NCBI GenBank assembly: GCA_937873105.1
Contig: CALMWD010000099.1
Location: 1-14,743 of the forward strand
DNA: 14,743 bases
Origin: an uncultured Rhodanobacteraceae bacterium
GTDB lineage: Bacteria; Pseudomonadota; Gammaproteobacteria; Xanthomonadales; Ahniellaceae
Direction: 5' to 3'
Positions within the stretch are counted from its first letter, which is position 1. Each line of letters starts with the position of its first letter. Positions 6,106 to 14,743 of this stretch are shown here, one piece after another. Below the pieces are notes generated by a model. It was not told where the DNA came from and did not search any database. It saw only the letters and a list, made by a program, of their open reading frames with translations. The position numbers and the translations under genes were made by a program.

Positions 6106-7704
6106 ATGAGCGAACGCGAAATCATGCAATACGACGTCTGCGTCGTCGGCGCCGGTCCGGCCGGGCTCGCGTTCGCGATCCGGCTGAAGCAACTCAAACC
6201 CGAAGCCAGCGTCTGCGTGATCGAGAAGGCCTCGACCGTCGGCGCCCATATCCTTTCGGGCGCGGTGATCGAAACCGGCCCGCTCGACCAGTTGCTGCCG
6301 GACTGGCGCAAGTCGCCGCCGCCGATCTGCGTCGACGTGGCCTCGGACGAGTTCTACCTGCTCGGTCAGAAGAAGCAGTGGAAGCTGCCGCTGCCGCCGC
6401 AAATGAACAACCACGGCAACGTCATCGTCTCGCTCGGCGCCTTGTGCGCCTGGTTGGCGCCGCAGGCGGAAGCGCTGGGCGTGGAGATTTTCCCCGGCTT
6501 CGCGGCCAGCGAGCCGGTGTTCGACGACAAGGGCGCAGTCTGTGGCGTGCGCATCGGCGACATGGGCGTGGCCAAGGACGGATCGCACAAGCCGAGCTAT
6601 GCGCAGGGCATCGACATCCATGCAGCGATCACCGTGTTCGCCGAAGGCGTGCGCGGCCACATCAGCAAGCAGCTGATCAAGCGCTACGAGCTCGACAAGT
6701 ACTGCGACCCGCAGACCTATTCGGTGGGTATGAAGGAACTGTGGCAGGTGCCCGCGGGCCGAGTAACGCCGGGGCGCGTGATCCACACCTTCGGCTGGCC
6801 CTCGGACAACGCCACCTACGGCGGCAGCTTCATCTATCACCTGGACCAGGACCGCATCGCCGTCGGCTACGTCTGCGGTCTCGACTACCAGGACCCGAAG
6901 CTGATGCCGTTCGAGCTGTTTCAGCAGCTCAAGCACCATCCGCTGATCCAGCCGATGCTAGAAGGCGGCACGATCCTGTCGGGCGGCGCGCGTGCGATTT
7001 CGGCGGGCGGCTTCCAGTCGCTGCCCCAGGTCGAGATGCCGGGCGCGATCCTGATCGGCGATGGCGCCGGCACCCTGAACGTGCCGAAGATCAAGGGCAC
7101 GCACCAGGCCATGCGCGGCGGCATCGTCGCGGCCGAGCACATCGCGCGTACCAACAGCGTGGCCGGCTTCGATGCGGCGCTGCGCGCATCGCCGGTGGTC
7201 GGCGAATTGAAGAAGGTGCGCAACATCAAGCCCGGTTTCCACGGGGGGTTGTGGATGGGCATGATCAATGCCGGCTGGGAGACCGTCACAGCGGGTCATT
7301 CGCCGTGGACGCTGCGCAATCATGCCGACCACGCGCAACTGAAGCGCGTGAACGAGATCGGCGACATCGACCGGCACTGGGTCGAGCGAACCCTGCCGCC
7401 ACGCGATCGCCTCGCTTCGGTGTATTTCGCCGCGACCGAGCACGACGAGGACCAGCCGGTGCACCTGCGCGTCGCCGATACCAACGTCTGCATCACGAAG
7501 TGTGCGGAAGAGTTCGGCAATCCGTGCACGAAGTTCTGTCCGGCCGGCGTCTACGAGATGGTTCAGGACGAGGCCGGAAAGCGCCTGCAGATCAATGCCG
7601 CGAATTGCGTGCACTGCAAGACCTGCGACATCAAGGACCCCTACCAGATCATCACCTGGGTGACGCCGGAAGGCGGCGCGGGGCCGAACTACCAGAATCT
7701 CTGA
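6106..7704 (+). CDS. etfD: Electron transfer flavoprotein-ubiquinone oxidoreductase
   Basis: This 532-aa enzyme passes electrons from reduced ETF (from acyl-CoA and other dehydrogenases) to ubiquinone at the inner membrane, using FAD and one 4Fe-4S cluster. The N-terminal FAD-binding Rossmann motif is VCVVGAGPAGLAFAIRL (11-27). Family-typical stretches follow (EKASTVGAHILSGAV; IGDGAGTLNVPKIKGTHQAM). The C-terminal ferredoxin-like part carries the cluster ligands: CPAG (Cys478) and CVHCKTCDIKDP (Cys501, 504, 507), with additional Cys at 466 and 474. Length is as expected. The ATG at 6106 (MSEREIMQYD) is chosen over in-frame ATG 6076 because the latter overlaps the -10 and lacks family-like residues. 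It is transcribed alone, divergent from the RiPP operon, and ends at a strong terminator; etfAB are not in the window. Confidence 0.95.
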   Translation: MSEREIMQYDVCVVGAGPAGLAFAIRLKQLKPEASVCVIEKASTVGAHILSGAVIETGPLDQLLPDWRKSPPPICVDVASDEFYLLGQKKQWKLPLPPQMNNHGNVIVSLGALCAWLAPQAEALGVEIFPGFAASEPVFDDKGAVCGVRIGDMGVAKDGSHKPSYAQGIDIHAAITVFAEGVRGHISKQLIKRYELDKYCDPQTYSVGMKELWQVPAGRVTPGRVIHTFGWPSDNATYGGSFIYHLDQDRIAVGYVCGLDYQDPKLMPFELFQQLKHHPLIQPMLEGGTILSGGARAISAGGFQSLPQVEMPGAILIGDGAGTLNVPKIKGTHQAMRGGIVAAEHIARTNSVAGFDAALRASPVVGELKKVRNIKPGFHGGLWMGMINAGWETVTAGHSPWTLRNHADHAQLKRVNEIGDIDRHWVERTLPPRDRLASVYFAATEHDEDQPVHLRVADTNVCITKCAEEFGNPCTKFCPAGVYEMVQDEAGKRLQINAANCVHCKTCDIKDPYQIITWVTPEGGAGPNYQNL

Positions 7705-7722
7705 TCGACGACGAAGCAAGCA

Positions 7723-7758
7723 AAAGGCCGCGCCGTTGCCGACGCGGCCTTTCTGTTT
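7723..7758. terminator. Bidirectional rho-independent terminator
   Basis: A 10-bp perfect stem, AAAGGCCGCG (7723-7732) with CGCGGCCTTT (7743-7752), and a 10-nt loop. The plus strand continues TTTCTGTTTG; the minus strand runs into TTTTGCTTGC. It lies between the convergent ends of ETF-QO (7704) and the C25 peptidase gene (7771), so it most likely serves both. Confidence 0.85.
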
Positions 7759-7770
7759 GTTGCGCCGGAC

Positions 7771-10700
7771 TCAGCGAACCGGTTGTGCCGGGTCGCCGAG
7801 CAGGGTGGCCGCGTTCAGGATGTCGGCGTGCGTCGTGCCTTCGGTCGCCAACTGCATCTTCGCCAGGCGCAGGGCGTCGCCGATGCGCGTGCCGACCGAC
7901 AGTTCCGGATACAGCGCCGAACCGAGCGCTTCATGTGCGGACAGTTCGGTGAGGCTGCTCACGCCGATGACGCCGGCCGCGCCGTGGCCCGCCGTGTTCA
8001 GGAACTTGTGCGCGAGCGAGTTCGCGTTCGGCGACACGAAGTAGCTGTTCCAGCAACCCCACTGCACGACCAGATCGACCGGCGTACCGGTGGTGGAAGC
8101 GATATCGGTCGCGCTCAGGATCGCATTGGAACCCCACTGCAAGGCCGCCGAGTGGCCGACGTAGCTCACCATCTGCACGTTGCCGTTCAGCGCGCCCAGC
8201 AGCGCAGAGCGCGCACCGGCCGTGCCCAGATCGTCGGCATAGGCACGGCTGGTTGCCCAGGTATTCGGCAACTGCGCGGCGAAGGCATCGCTGATGCCGG
8301 CGAAGTCTTCCTCGCCGTCCGCCGCCTGTGCCACCAGCATCAGCTTGCGATCCGGCACGCTGCCGTTCACCGCCACGAGCTTCGCCGTCAGCGCCTGCAA
8401 TTCGGCGATGGAACGCACCGGCAAACGACCCAGCGCGAACTCCGGCGCACCATCGCGATCGGCATCGGCATAGAACGCATCGACCGGCGCGAAGGTGATG
8501 ACATCGCCAAGCTTCGTGTACTGCGTCGGGACCAGCGAGATCGAACCGGTGCCGAGGTTGTTCTTGTAGTCGTAGGTGTCGCCGCCGACCAGCAGCACGT
8601 ACTCAACGCCCATGGCCGGCACCGCCGCATCGAGGAAGCGCTGGATCGCCGCCGCTTCCGGCACCGAGTCGTTGAACTGGTCGTAGATCTGTTGCAGGTC
8701 AACCACGCGCACGTTCAGCCCGCGCGACTGCTGCAAGCCGACCAGTGGTTGCAGTTCGTCGAGGAACAGCGTCGGGCTGATGATCAGGTAGTCGGCCTGA
8801 CCGGCAATCAGCGGCGCAGCCGATTCCAGCGGTTCGATCTGCGGCGCGCGCAGGCCCGACACGTTCGACACCCAGTACGAGGAACCGGTGTCGGACGGCA
8901 GCAGGGCCGTACCGCCCGTGGCCTGCACGGAATGGGCGATCCACTGCCAGTCGTCGCCGCGACCGACATAGGCGACGATTTCGCCGTCGGCCAGTCCATC
9001 GACGCGGAATCCGGCCACGCTGTCCGGACCTTCAAAGCCGGACAGGAAGCTGTGCAGGATGTCGCCGTCGCCCGCGCCTTCGACGAAGAACGCATGGCCG
9101 CTTTGCAGTGCGTCGATGAACAGACGCTCGCCGTCCGCGACCGGCAGGCGCGGATAGCGCAGGTTGATGCGGTCGATGTAGGCCATGTCGAACTCGAAGC
9201 CGGTGTCGCCCGGCAGCACCACGCCGGCGTCGAGCTGGCCGGCACCGAACAGCGGCAGACGCAGGCGCACGCTGTGCGCAACGCTGCCGTCGAAGCGCTC
9301 GTCGGCCACGGTCTGGCCGTCGATTTGCAGCAGCGCATGGTGATCGGCTTCGCCGCCGTCGAAGTTGGTCAGACCGATCAGGTCGGCTTGCAGTTCGGCG
9401 ATGTCGCCGACATCGGTCGCGACCGCCGATACCGGCAGCGACACCGAACGGCTCACTGGCTGGTTCGCGTAGGCGAGCAGTTCGTCGGCATGCCACGGGT
9501 CGCCCGTCGGCGAGGAATGGTTGTACTTGTTGTCCGGCGCGTAGCGCGATTCCGCCCAGTACCAGGCCGAGGTTTCGGTATCGGCCACCCAGTTGTTGCG
9601 GTCGATGGCGACGACGCCGATCGCGTCGCCGCGCACCAGGTACGGGAACGCCTTGGTGTAAAGCGATTCGTGCGTGCCGGCGAGGAAGTCGATGTACGAG
9701 TTCGCGCCGAAGTTGCCGCTGTCCGGAACGATGCGGCGCGGCACGCCTTGGCCACGGAAGGTGACGGCGATCCGTTCGACCGGCACGCCTTCAAGGTGCA
9801 CGCCGGCCGCTGCAAGCTGCGTGGCCGTCACACGATGGAAGCCGGCCTGTTCGACCCAGAGCTTGCCGGCGTTCGACGAGGCCGTGCTGCGTGCCAGCGC
9901 CTTGAGTTGGGCGATGGCATTCGCGGTGTCGTCCCAGCGGAAGCGTTCGGCGGAACTGTCGATGCCGAAGTTCGCGCCCACTTCAAACGGGCCGTGTACG
10001 GCGCGCGCGCCGCTGCTCGAATGATCGACCAGGTAGAACTTGCCGGTCGCAGGCACCGTCGCAAGTTGCGTGGCGTAGCTGCTCGCTTCGGCGGTGTTGT
10101 TGCGCTGGCTCGCGATCATCGACGACACGGCCACGGGCACGAAGCGGCCGTCGGCACCGCGTTCTTCCACGGTGAAGCCGATGTTGTCGATTTCGCTGGC
10201 GGTGCCGAAGCGCAGGTCGAGCTTGCCTTCGACGATGCGCGAGCGCACCCACGACAGCGTGACGGGCAAGGTATTGGCCGGAATGCGATGGTCTTCCACT
10301 TCGCCGTCGCTGGCGAGGCCGACGGGCGACGGTGACGAGTCGCTCATGAAGGAGCTGTCGGTGGTGATGCGCAGGCGCAGGTAGGTGTCGCTGTTCAGGT
10401 TGGCACCGGGCAGGCCGGACCACACCAGCACACGCGTCACGTTCGTCGTGCCGTTCGGAATGTTGGCGGTGGTGAAGGTGGTGTCGCCCGAAGGTGCTGT
10501 GGTGAATCCGCCCAGACGCGGCAGGCTGCGTTCGTTGGCGTCGAGGAAGTCGCCGTCGTCGTTCATGTCGAGCCAGCCGACGAGCTGGGCGCCGGTGCCG
10601 GAATTGTTGGTCACGTTCACGGTGACGCAGTATTCGCCGGGCGCGGTCGAATAGGTGCCGCCCGACCAGGTGCATTGGTAATGCGGGTTGCCGCCGCCTC

Positions 10701-12075
10701 CGCCCACATAGGTCGGCAGCGTCAGCGAACCGTTTTCGTCGGCGCCGTCGCTGTCGGCGTTCGTGTCACCGATACCATCGCCTTCGCCATCAGGCATGGT
10801 GCCCATGTACACGTTGCGGTTGCCCAGCGTATGACGGGCACCGCCGTCGTTGAAGTTCGTGTCGTAGCTGTCCGGCGCATCGCCGAAATCGAAGCCGCAG
10901 AAGCTGACAGTACCGATGCCGACTAGCTGATTGCCGGAATTGTTGTTCGGCTGATCGCCCTGCGCATAGGTGACGCGCACGCGCCGAACCGGCTTGGTGA
11001 ACGTCCAAGTGGCGTTGCCATCGGTGCTGTTGTCGTCAACATTACTGTCGCCTTCCACCCAATCACCTGCGTAGCTCAACTGACTGTTGGCGAGCACCGA
11101 CTGACGCGGCACCTGAATGGTCATGGCGGTATCGTCAAAGCCCTCGACACGCATGTAGTCCTCGAACTGAGCTGAGGACGAGTCGGTGTCCAGCGTCGAG
11201 AAGCTCAATCCATGCACGGGCACGTCGAAGTTGAAGACCGCCCATTCCATGCCGTTGGGCTCGGGATTACCCGATGTCGAAAGGTTCATGTAGAACCGGT
11301 AATAGCCGCCGGTACTATTCCCGGTTTGACCGGTACTGGTGCGGAAACTGGGGTTTGAGCCGGTGCTGGTATCACCCGTGGCTTCCCCGCTCGTGGACGG
11401 CTGCGTCATCGTGATGCCGTTGATCGCACCGGTGGTGCTGAACGCAACGTTGTTGCCGTTGCTGCTCCAGGCGTAGGTGCTCTTGGTGCCGCAGGACGCC
11501 GGCGCGACTTCGGACTGATTGCGCAGCACCAAGCGCACGCTATTGAACGTGCCCACGTCGCTGTTCGCTGCATCGCAGACCGAGATGACCCAGTCGCCGT
11601 TGACCGGGTGATTCGTGTTGGCGTCGTCGAACGGGTTGGCGGTGAACTGCATGAGCCGCCGGTACCGTATCGCCTGCCCGGACGCATCGGCGTTGCCGTC
11701 GTCGGTACTCGTGGTGTCGTTGTTGGTGGACAGCATGATGCGCAGGGCGTCCCGGTTGCCGCCGGAGGCAGTGAGCACCGTGCGATTGAGTTCGCCCGCC
11801 TCGGGCGGGTCGACCTGGATGCTCAGGTCGCCGCGCCACGTGTGACTGACATCCACACCCACCGCGACCTGCGTGTTGCCGACGTTGAAGCTGTCCGGCA
11901 CGTTGATCGTGACCGCCGTGCAGGCGTTGTCGTTGATGGCGCCCGGGTTCGGTACGGCATCGTAGGTGTAGATCACCTGCGCCCGACCCACTTCCGGCAC
12001 GCACAGGGCCAGCAGGAAGATGGACAACAGCGCGGCCGTCGGTAGCACAAAGCGCGACCCAAGAAAGAACTGCAT
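7771..12075 (-). CDS. Secreted C25 (gingipain-type) cysteine peptidase with P and GEVED domains
   Basis: This 1434-aa exported protein begins with a Sec signal peptide (hydrophobic about 10-26, likely cut after GRA32). Residues 34-190 look like a proprotein-convertase P domain (HTWRGDLSIQV; NGDWVISVCDAA). A beta-rich segment (195-393) is followed by FGDAPDSY (397-404) and a GEVED domain (about 485-597: GWLDMNDDGDFLDANER, then DGEVEDHRI at 590-598). A short FN3-like module (LSWVRSRIVEGKLDLRFGTASE) leads into a C25-type prodomain and the caspase-like catalytic domain (about 1080-1434). Visible catalytic candidates are His1308 (VSYVGHSAALQWG) and Cys1341 (VVQWGCWNSYF). The end, LLGDPAQPVR, resembles the C25 terminus. 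No type IX sorting domain follows, so export is Sec then type II or another route. It is a single-gene unit with its own promoter. Clan CD peptidase is secure; substrate and secretion route are unknown. Confidence 0.9.
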   Translation of the reverse strand: MQFFLGSRFVLPTAALLSIFLLALCVPEVGRAQVIYTYDAVPNPGAINDNACTAVTINVPDSFNVGNTQVAVGVDVSHTWRGDLSIQVDPPEAGELNRTVLTASGGNRDALRIMLSTNNDTTSTDDGNADASGQAIRYRRLMQFTANPFDDANTNHPVNGDWVISVCDAANSDVGTFNSVRLVLRNQSEVAPASCGTKSTYAWSSNGNNVAFSTTGAINGITMTQPSTSGEATGDTSTGSNPSFRTSTGQTGNSTGGYYRFYMNLSTSGNPEPNGMEWAVFNFDVPVHGLSFSTLDTDSSSAQFEDYMRVEGFDDTAMTIQVPRQSVLANSQLSYAGDWVEGDSNVDDNSTDGNATWTFTKPVRRVRVTYAQGDQPNNNSGNQLVGIGTVSFCGFDFGDAPDSYDTNFNDGGARHTLGNRNVYMGTMPDGEGDGIGDTNADSDGADENGSLTLPTYVGGGGGNPHYQCTWSGGTYSTAPGEYCVTVNVTNNSGTGAQLVGWLDMNDDGDFLDANERSLPRLGGFTTAPSGDTTFTTANIPNGTTNVTRVLVWSGLPGANLNSDTYLRLRITTDSSFMSDSSPSPVGLASDGEVEDHRIPANTLPVTLSWVRSRIVEGKLDLRFGTASEIDNIGFTVEERGADGRFVPVAVSSMIASQRNNTAEASSYATQLATVPATGKFYLVDHSSSGARAVHGPFEVGANFGIDSSAERFRWDDTANAIAQLKALARSTASSNAGKLWVEQAGFHRVTATQLAAAGVHLEGVPVERIAVTFRGQGVPRRIVPDSGNFGANSYIDFLAGTHESLYTKAFPYLVRGDAIGVVAIDRNNWVADTETSAWYWAESRYAPDNKYNHSSPTGDPWHADELLAYANQPVSRSVSLPVSAVATDVGDIAELQADLIGLTNFDGGEADHHALLQIDGQTVADERFDGSVAHSVRLRLPLFGAGQLDAGVVLPGDTGFEFDMAYIDRINLRYPRLPVADGERLFIDALQSGHAFFVEGAGDGDILHSFLSGFEGPDSVAGFRVDGLADGEIVAYVGRGDDWQWIAHSVQATGGTALLPSDTGSSYWVSNVSGLRAPQIEPLESAAPLIAGQADYLIISPTLFLDELQPLVGLQQSRGLNVRVVDLQQIYDQFNDSVPEAAAIQRFLDAAVPAMGVEYVLLVGGDTYDYKNNLGTGSISLVPTQYTKLGDVITFAPVDAFYADADRDGAPEFALGRLPVRSIAELQALTAKLVAVNGSVPDRKLMLVAQAADGEEDFAGISDAFAAQLPNTWATSRAYADDLGTAGARSALLGALNGNVQMVSYVGHSAALQWGSNAILSATDIASTTGTPVDLVVQWGCWNSYFVSPNANSLAHKFLNTAGHGAAGVIGVSSLTELSAHEALGSALYPELSVGTRIGDALRLAKMQLATEGTTHADILNAATLLGDPAQPVR

Positions 12076-12106
12076 GGGAACCCCCGGTTGGTTCAGTTTG
12101 CGAAGC

Positions 12107-12135
12107 AGTATGGCAATCTGTGCATCGGATCACAA
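12107..12135 (-). promoter_or_regulatory. Candidate promoter for the C25 peptidase gene
   Basis: On the minus strand TTGTGA (-35, 12130-12135) and CATACT (-10, 12107-12112) are spaced exactly 17 bp. The start would be near 12100, 25 nt upstream of the ATG at 12075, leaving room for the GGGGGT run before the ATG. This is one of the less GC-rich patches of the window. The rest of the 12076-12281 gap shows no gene; no clear Shine-Dalgarno precedes the plus-strand ATG at 12282. Confidence 0.45.
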
Positions 12136-12281
12136 TTCGCCGGTGCGCAATACATTGCAAATACCGGGCCAACATGCTTGGGAATCGTGACAATCGATGG
12201 CGCCCGCCCGCCGCCATGCCTCGCTCGCTTCGGGCGATCCATGCGCCCAACCTCTCGGACCCGTGACCCGAATCGACCCAC

Positions 12282-13157
12282 ATGCCCCGCATCGCCCTCG
12301 TCACCGCCCGTGAAGCCGAGTCGCTGGACGAAGACCTGCCGCCGCTGATCGACGCCTTCGCGGGCGAGGCGGTGGCGGTGTGCTGGGACGACGCGGCCGT
12401 GGACTGGTTGCGTTTCGACCTGGTCCTGCTGCGTTCGGCCTGGGACTACGTGCCGCGGCTGGCCGAATTCCTGGCCTGGTGCGAACGCGTGGCGGCGCAA
12501 ACGCGGCTGCTGAACCCGCCGGCCCTGGTGCGCTGGAACACCGACAAGCACTACCTGTCCGATCTCGCCGCCCGCGGCCTCGCGACCGTGCCCAGCCATT
12601 TCCTCGAACCGGGCCGGCATGTGGCCGATGACCTGTAGGACCTCGTCGCGGCCTTGCCCAGCGAGGAATTCGTCGTGAAACCCGCGGTCGGGGCCGGGTC
12701 GAAGGACGCGCAACGCTACCGGCGCCGGCAGATCCAGACCGCGATGCGGCATGCGGACGTGCTGCTTCGGGACGGCCGCAGCGTCCTGGTCCAGCCGTAT
12801 CTCGACCAGGTCGATACGGCCGGCGAAACCGCGCTGATGTTCTTCGACGGCGAGTTCAGCCATGCCATCCGCAAGGGGCCGTTGCTGCGCCTCGACGAGG
12901 GCCCGACCGAGAAGCTGTTCGCGCCCGAGGAGATCACCGCGCGCATGCCGACGCCGGAGGAGCAGGCGCTGGCGACGCGCGTGGTCGCGGCCATCCCCGG
13001 CGGCGCGCCGCTGTATGCCCGCGTCGACCTGCTGCGCGCGGCCGACGGTTCGCCCTGCGTGCTGGAGCTGGAACTGACCGAACCCTCGCTGTTCTTCCCG
13101 TTCGGTCCGGGCTCGGCCGAGCGTTATGCGGCGGCGGCGCGGAAACGACTGGGTTGA
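12282..13157 (+). pseudogene. ATP-grasp ligase gene interrupted by in-frame amber codon
   Basis: Two consecutive open segments in the same frame (12282-12638, 118 aa, and 12639-13157) together encode an ATP-grasp protein of about 290 residues, split by TAG at 12636-12638 (codon 119). The N-terminal part shows the family-typical LRSAWDYVPRLAEFLAW and NPPALVRWNTDKHYLSDLA, resembling the DcsG-like (cycloserine-cluster) and RimK/glutathione-synthase-like ligases. The C-terminal part holds FVVKPAVGAGSKDAQRY (ATP-binding lysine), VQPYLDQVDTAGE and the Mg-binding YARVDLL...CVLELELTEPSLFFP. Such enzymes join a carboxylate to an amine via acyl phosphate; the substrate here is unknown. Everything past the stop stays in frame with intact motifs, so the change is recent, a sequencing error, or read through. 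DDL-TAG-DL would be explained by one substitution, for example from GAG. Confidence 0.8.
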
Positions 13158-13262
13158 GGCCCGCGCGTATCCGGTCAGCGCATTACACTGGCCGCGACCC
13201 CGCTTGGGACGGCCCGACCGCATGTCTCCGAACGCGACGCCCTCCACCGGCCGGACACACCG

Positions 13263-14743
13263 ATGAGCTTTGATACCGAGCCGATGTTCGCGACCGGCGG
13301 CGCCTTGCGTGGCGCCGTGGCGCGACGCCTGATGGCGTCCGATACGGCGCCCGAGGCGGCGGCGGGCACGCGCATCGGCGCCTTCGAGATCCGCGAGCCG
13401 ATCGGCCGCGGCGGCATGGGCGCGGTATTCCGCGCCGAGCGCGTCGAAGGCGGCTTCGAGCAGACCGTCGCGATCAAGCTGATGTCGGCCACCGACGCCA
13501 CCACGCGCGAACGCTTCCGCGCCGAGATGGAGATCCTCGCCCGCCTCGCGCACCCGAACATCGCGCAGCTGGTCGACGGCGGCGTCTGCGCCGACGGCAG
13601 TCTCTACCTGGCGATGGAGTACGTCGACGGCGAACCGATCGACGACTACTGCGAACGACTGGGGCTCGACACGCCTGCGCGCATCCGCCTGCTGCTGCGC
13701 ATCGCCGATGCCTTGGCGCACGCGCATCGCAGCCTGGTCATCCATCGCGACATCAAGCCGAGCAACATCCTGGTGCGACGCAACGACGGTCGCCCGAAGC
13801 TGCTCGATTTCGGCATCGCCAAGCTCTACGGCGAAGCGCAAGACCGAGAGCTGACGCAGCAAGGCTTGGGCCCGATGACGCCGACCTATGCCGCGCCGGA
13901 ACAGTTCCGGGCCCAGCCGGTGACGGTGGCGACCGACATCTACCAGTTCGGCGTGCTGATGTATCGGCTGCTCAGCGGCGGCCTGCCCTACGACACCCCG
14001 ACAGACGATCCCGTGGCCTGGGCGCGCGCCGTGCTCGAGCACGACCCGCTCGCGCTCGACCGCGCGCGCCTGCGGCGCAGCGCCGCATCCTCGGCACAGA
14101 CGTCGCCGGTCTCGCAACGCGGACTGCGCGACCTCGATGCAATCGTGCAGATGGCCTTGAAGAAGGATCCGGCCGAACGCTACGGCGCGATGCTGGCGCT
14201 GATCGCCGACCTCGAAGCCTTCCTCGACGGTCGTCCGGTCGTGGCGCGACACGGCGGCACCGGCTATCGGCTGGGGCGATTCGTGGCGCGACACCGCTGG
14301 ACGGTGCTGGCCGCCGCGGTCGCCGTGCTCGGGCTCGCCGCCACGTCCCTGGTCGCGCTGTCGCAAGCCCGGCAGGCGCGCGAGGAAGCGACCAAGCTGC
14401 GCGCCTCGGTGGACTTGCTGAACGCGGTCTTCGCCGCTGCCGACGTGAACGCCGGGCGCGGCGGCAAGCGTTCGCTGGAAGACCTGCTCGACGTCGCCGC
14501 CAAGGACGTGGTGCAACGCCTCGATCGCCATCCGGAACTGCGCGCCGGCATGCTGCTCCAGGTCGCCGACGTCTATGCCAGCATGGGCCTGCCGGCGCGC
14601 GCGGCGCCGTTGTATGCGCGCTCCATCGCCGATTTCCGCAGCCGCGGCGAGCGCGGCATGGCCTACACCCGGGCCCTGCAACGCGGCGCGCTGGCCGCCT
14701 ACTGGAACGGCGACTTCCGCCAGTCGCAGGCCTGGATCGACGA
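13263..14743 (+). CDS. Transmembrane Ser/Thr protein kinase, probable TPR sensor region (3' truncated by window)
   Basis: 493 residues are visible; the gene continues beyond the window. A short N-terminal region precedes a complete Hanks-type kinase domain (about 38-325): glycine loop IGRGGMGAVF (47-56), ATP-binding Lys72 in VAIKLM, catalytic HRDIKPSNIL (161-170, Asp163), DFGIAKL (Asp182), APEQF (211-215) and DIYQFGVLMYRLLSGG. One transmembrane helix follows (about 347-367, WTVLAAAVAVLGLAATSLVAL), then a helical periplasmic region with TPR-like pairs (ELRAGMLLQVADVYASMGLPARAAPLYARSI). The architecture suits the PknB-like kinases common in Xanthomonadales and Myxococcota. The ATG at 13263 is used because it gives a complete domain; its Shine-Dalgarno is weak, and a 14-codon ORF (13222-13266) ends in an ATGA overlap with it. 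All catalytic residues are present, so an active kinase is expected. Target unknown. Confidence 0.9.
   Translation, partial: MSFDTEPMFATGGALRGAVARRLMASDTAPEAAAGTRIGAFEIREPIGRGGMGAVFRAERVEGGFEQTVAIKLMSATDATTRERFRAEMEILARLAHPNIAQLVDGGVCADGSLYLAMEYVDGEPIDDYCERLGLDTPARIRLLLRIADALAHAHRSLVIHRDIKPSNILVRRNDGRPKLLDFGIAKLYGEAQDRELTQQGLGPMTPTYAAPEQFRAQPVTVATDIYQFGVLMYRLLSGGLPYDTPTDDPVAWARAVLEHDPLALDRARLRRSAASSAQTSPVSQRGLRDLDAIVQMALKKDPAERYGAMLALIADLEAFLDGRPVVARHGGTGYRLGRFVARHRWTVLAAAVAVLGLAATSLVALSQARQAREEATKLRASVDLLNAVFAAADVNAGRGGKRSLEDLLDVAAKDVVQRLDRHPELRAGMLLQVADVYASMGLPARAAPLYARSIADFRSRGERGMAYTRALQRGALAAYWNGDFRQSQAWID

Noticed and set aside
7783..10335. 850-codon plus-strand open frame
   Set aside because: Antisense shadow of the C25 peptidase; composition rich in Arg, His and Val, with no recognisable motif.
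13154..13189. Possible promoter TTGAGG...TACACT before the kinase
   Set aside because: The spacer is 24 bp, too long for a sigma-70 promoter, and no better -35 is present.
12093..14681. 862-codon open frame on the minus strand
   Set aside because: Antisense to the ATP-grasp and kinase genes, both of which have clear motifs; the translation is Arg/Gln/His/Ala-rich with no domain, as expected of a high-GC shadow frame.

Overview
The window is high-GC bacterial DNA with tightly packed genes. An H-NS/StpA-like protein ending in a TWAGRGKRPRW motif, a bacterial ETF-ubiquinone oxidoreductase, a Sec-exported C25 (gingipain-type) peptidase and a Ser/Thr kinase with a membrane anchor together suggest a gammaproteobacterium, most likely Lysobacterales (Xanthomonadales, e.g. 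Rhodanobacteraceae). The lineage is inferred from general gene character, not from a search.

Layout. Positions 7-35 hold a REP-like hairpin, followed by an uncharacterised 318-aa coiled-coil protein on the minus strand (41-997). A divergent H-NS-family gene (1195-1521) ends at a strong terminator. A five-gene minus-strand run covers 6022 down to 1583: asparagine-synthase-like lasso cyclase, a 63-aa precursor peptide, an HPr-kinase-like protein, a PqqD-like (B1) leader-binding protein and a ThrE-family exporter. Spacing is 4 nt, 11 nt, 37 nt and then a 4-nt overlap, so this looks like one operon. ETF-QO (6106-7704) is transcribed divergently from it, and a bidirectional terminator separates ETF-QO from a convergent 1434-aa secreted C25 peptidase (7771-12075). 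Rightward on the plus strand come an ATP-grasp gene interrupted by an in-frame amber codon (12282-13157) and a Ser/Thr kinase that runs off the window (13263-14743).

The most interesting part is the RiPP locus. The precursor carries the lasso leader signature YxxPxLxxLGxxxxLTxG. A conventional cut after Leu36 would give a Gly-rich core starting with Gly and carrying Asp at core position 8, which fits an 8-residue macrolactam. The cyclase, the B1 recognition protein and a tailoring kinase are all present. No transglutaminase-like B2 leader peptidase is visible anywhere in the window, and a ThrE-type transporter sits where B2 or an ABC exporter might be expected. The core also lacks aromatic residues that could act as obvious steric plugs. 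The locus is therefore either a non-standard lasso system relying on proteins encoded elsewhere or a related RiPP of different architecture.

The remaining genes are independent housekeeping or accessory functions: nucleoid organisation, fatty-acid and amino-acid electron transfer into the quinone pool, extracellular proteolysis and signalling.
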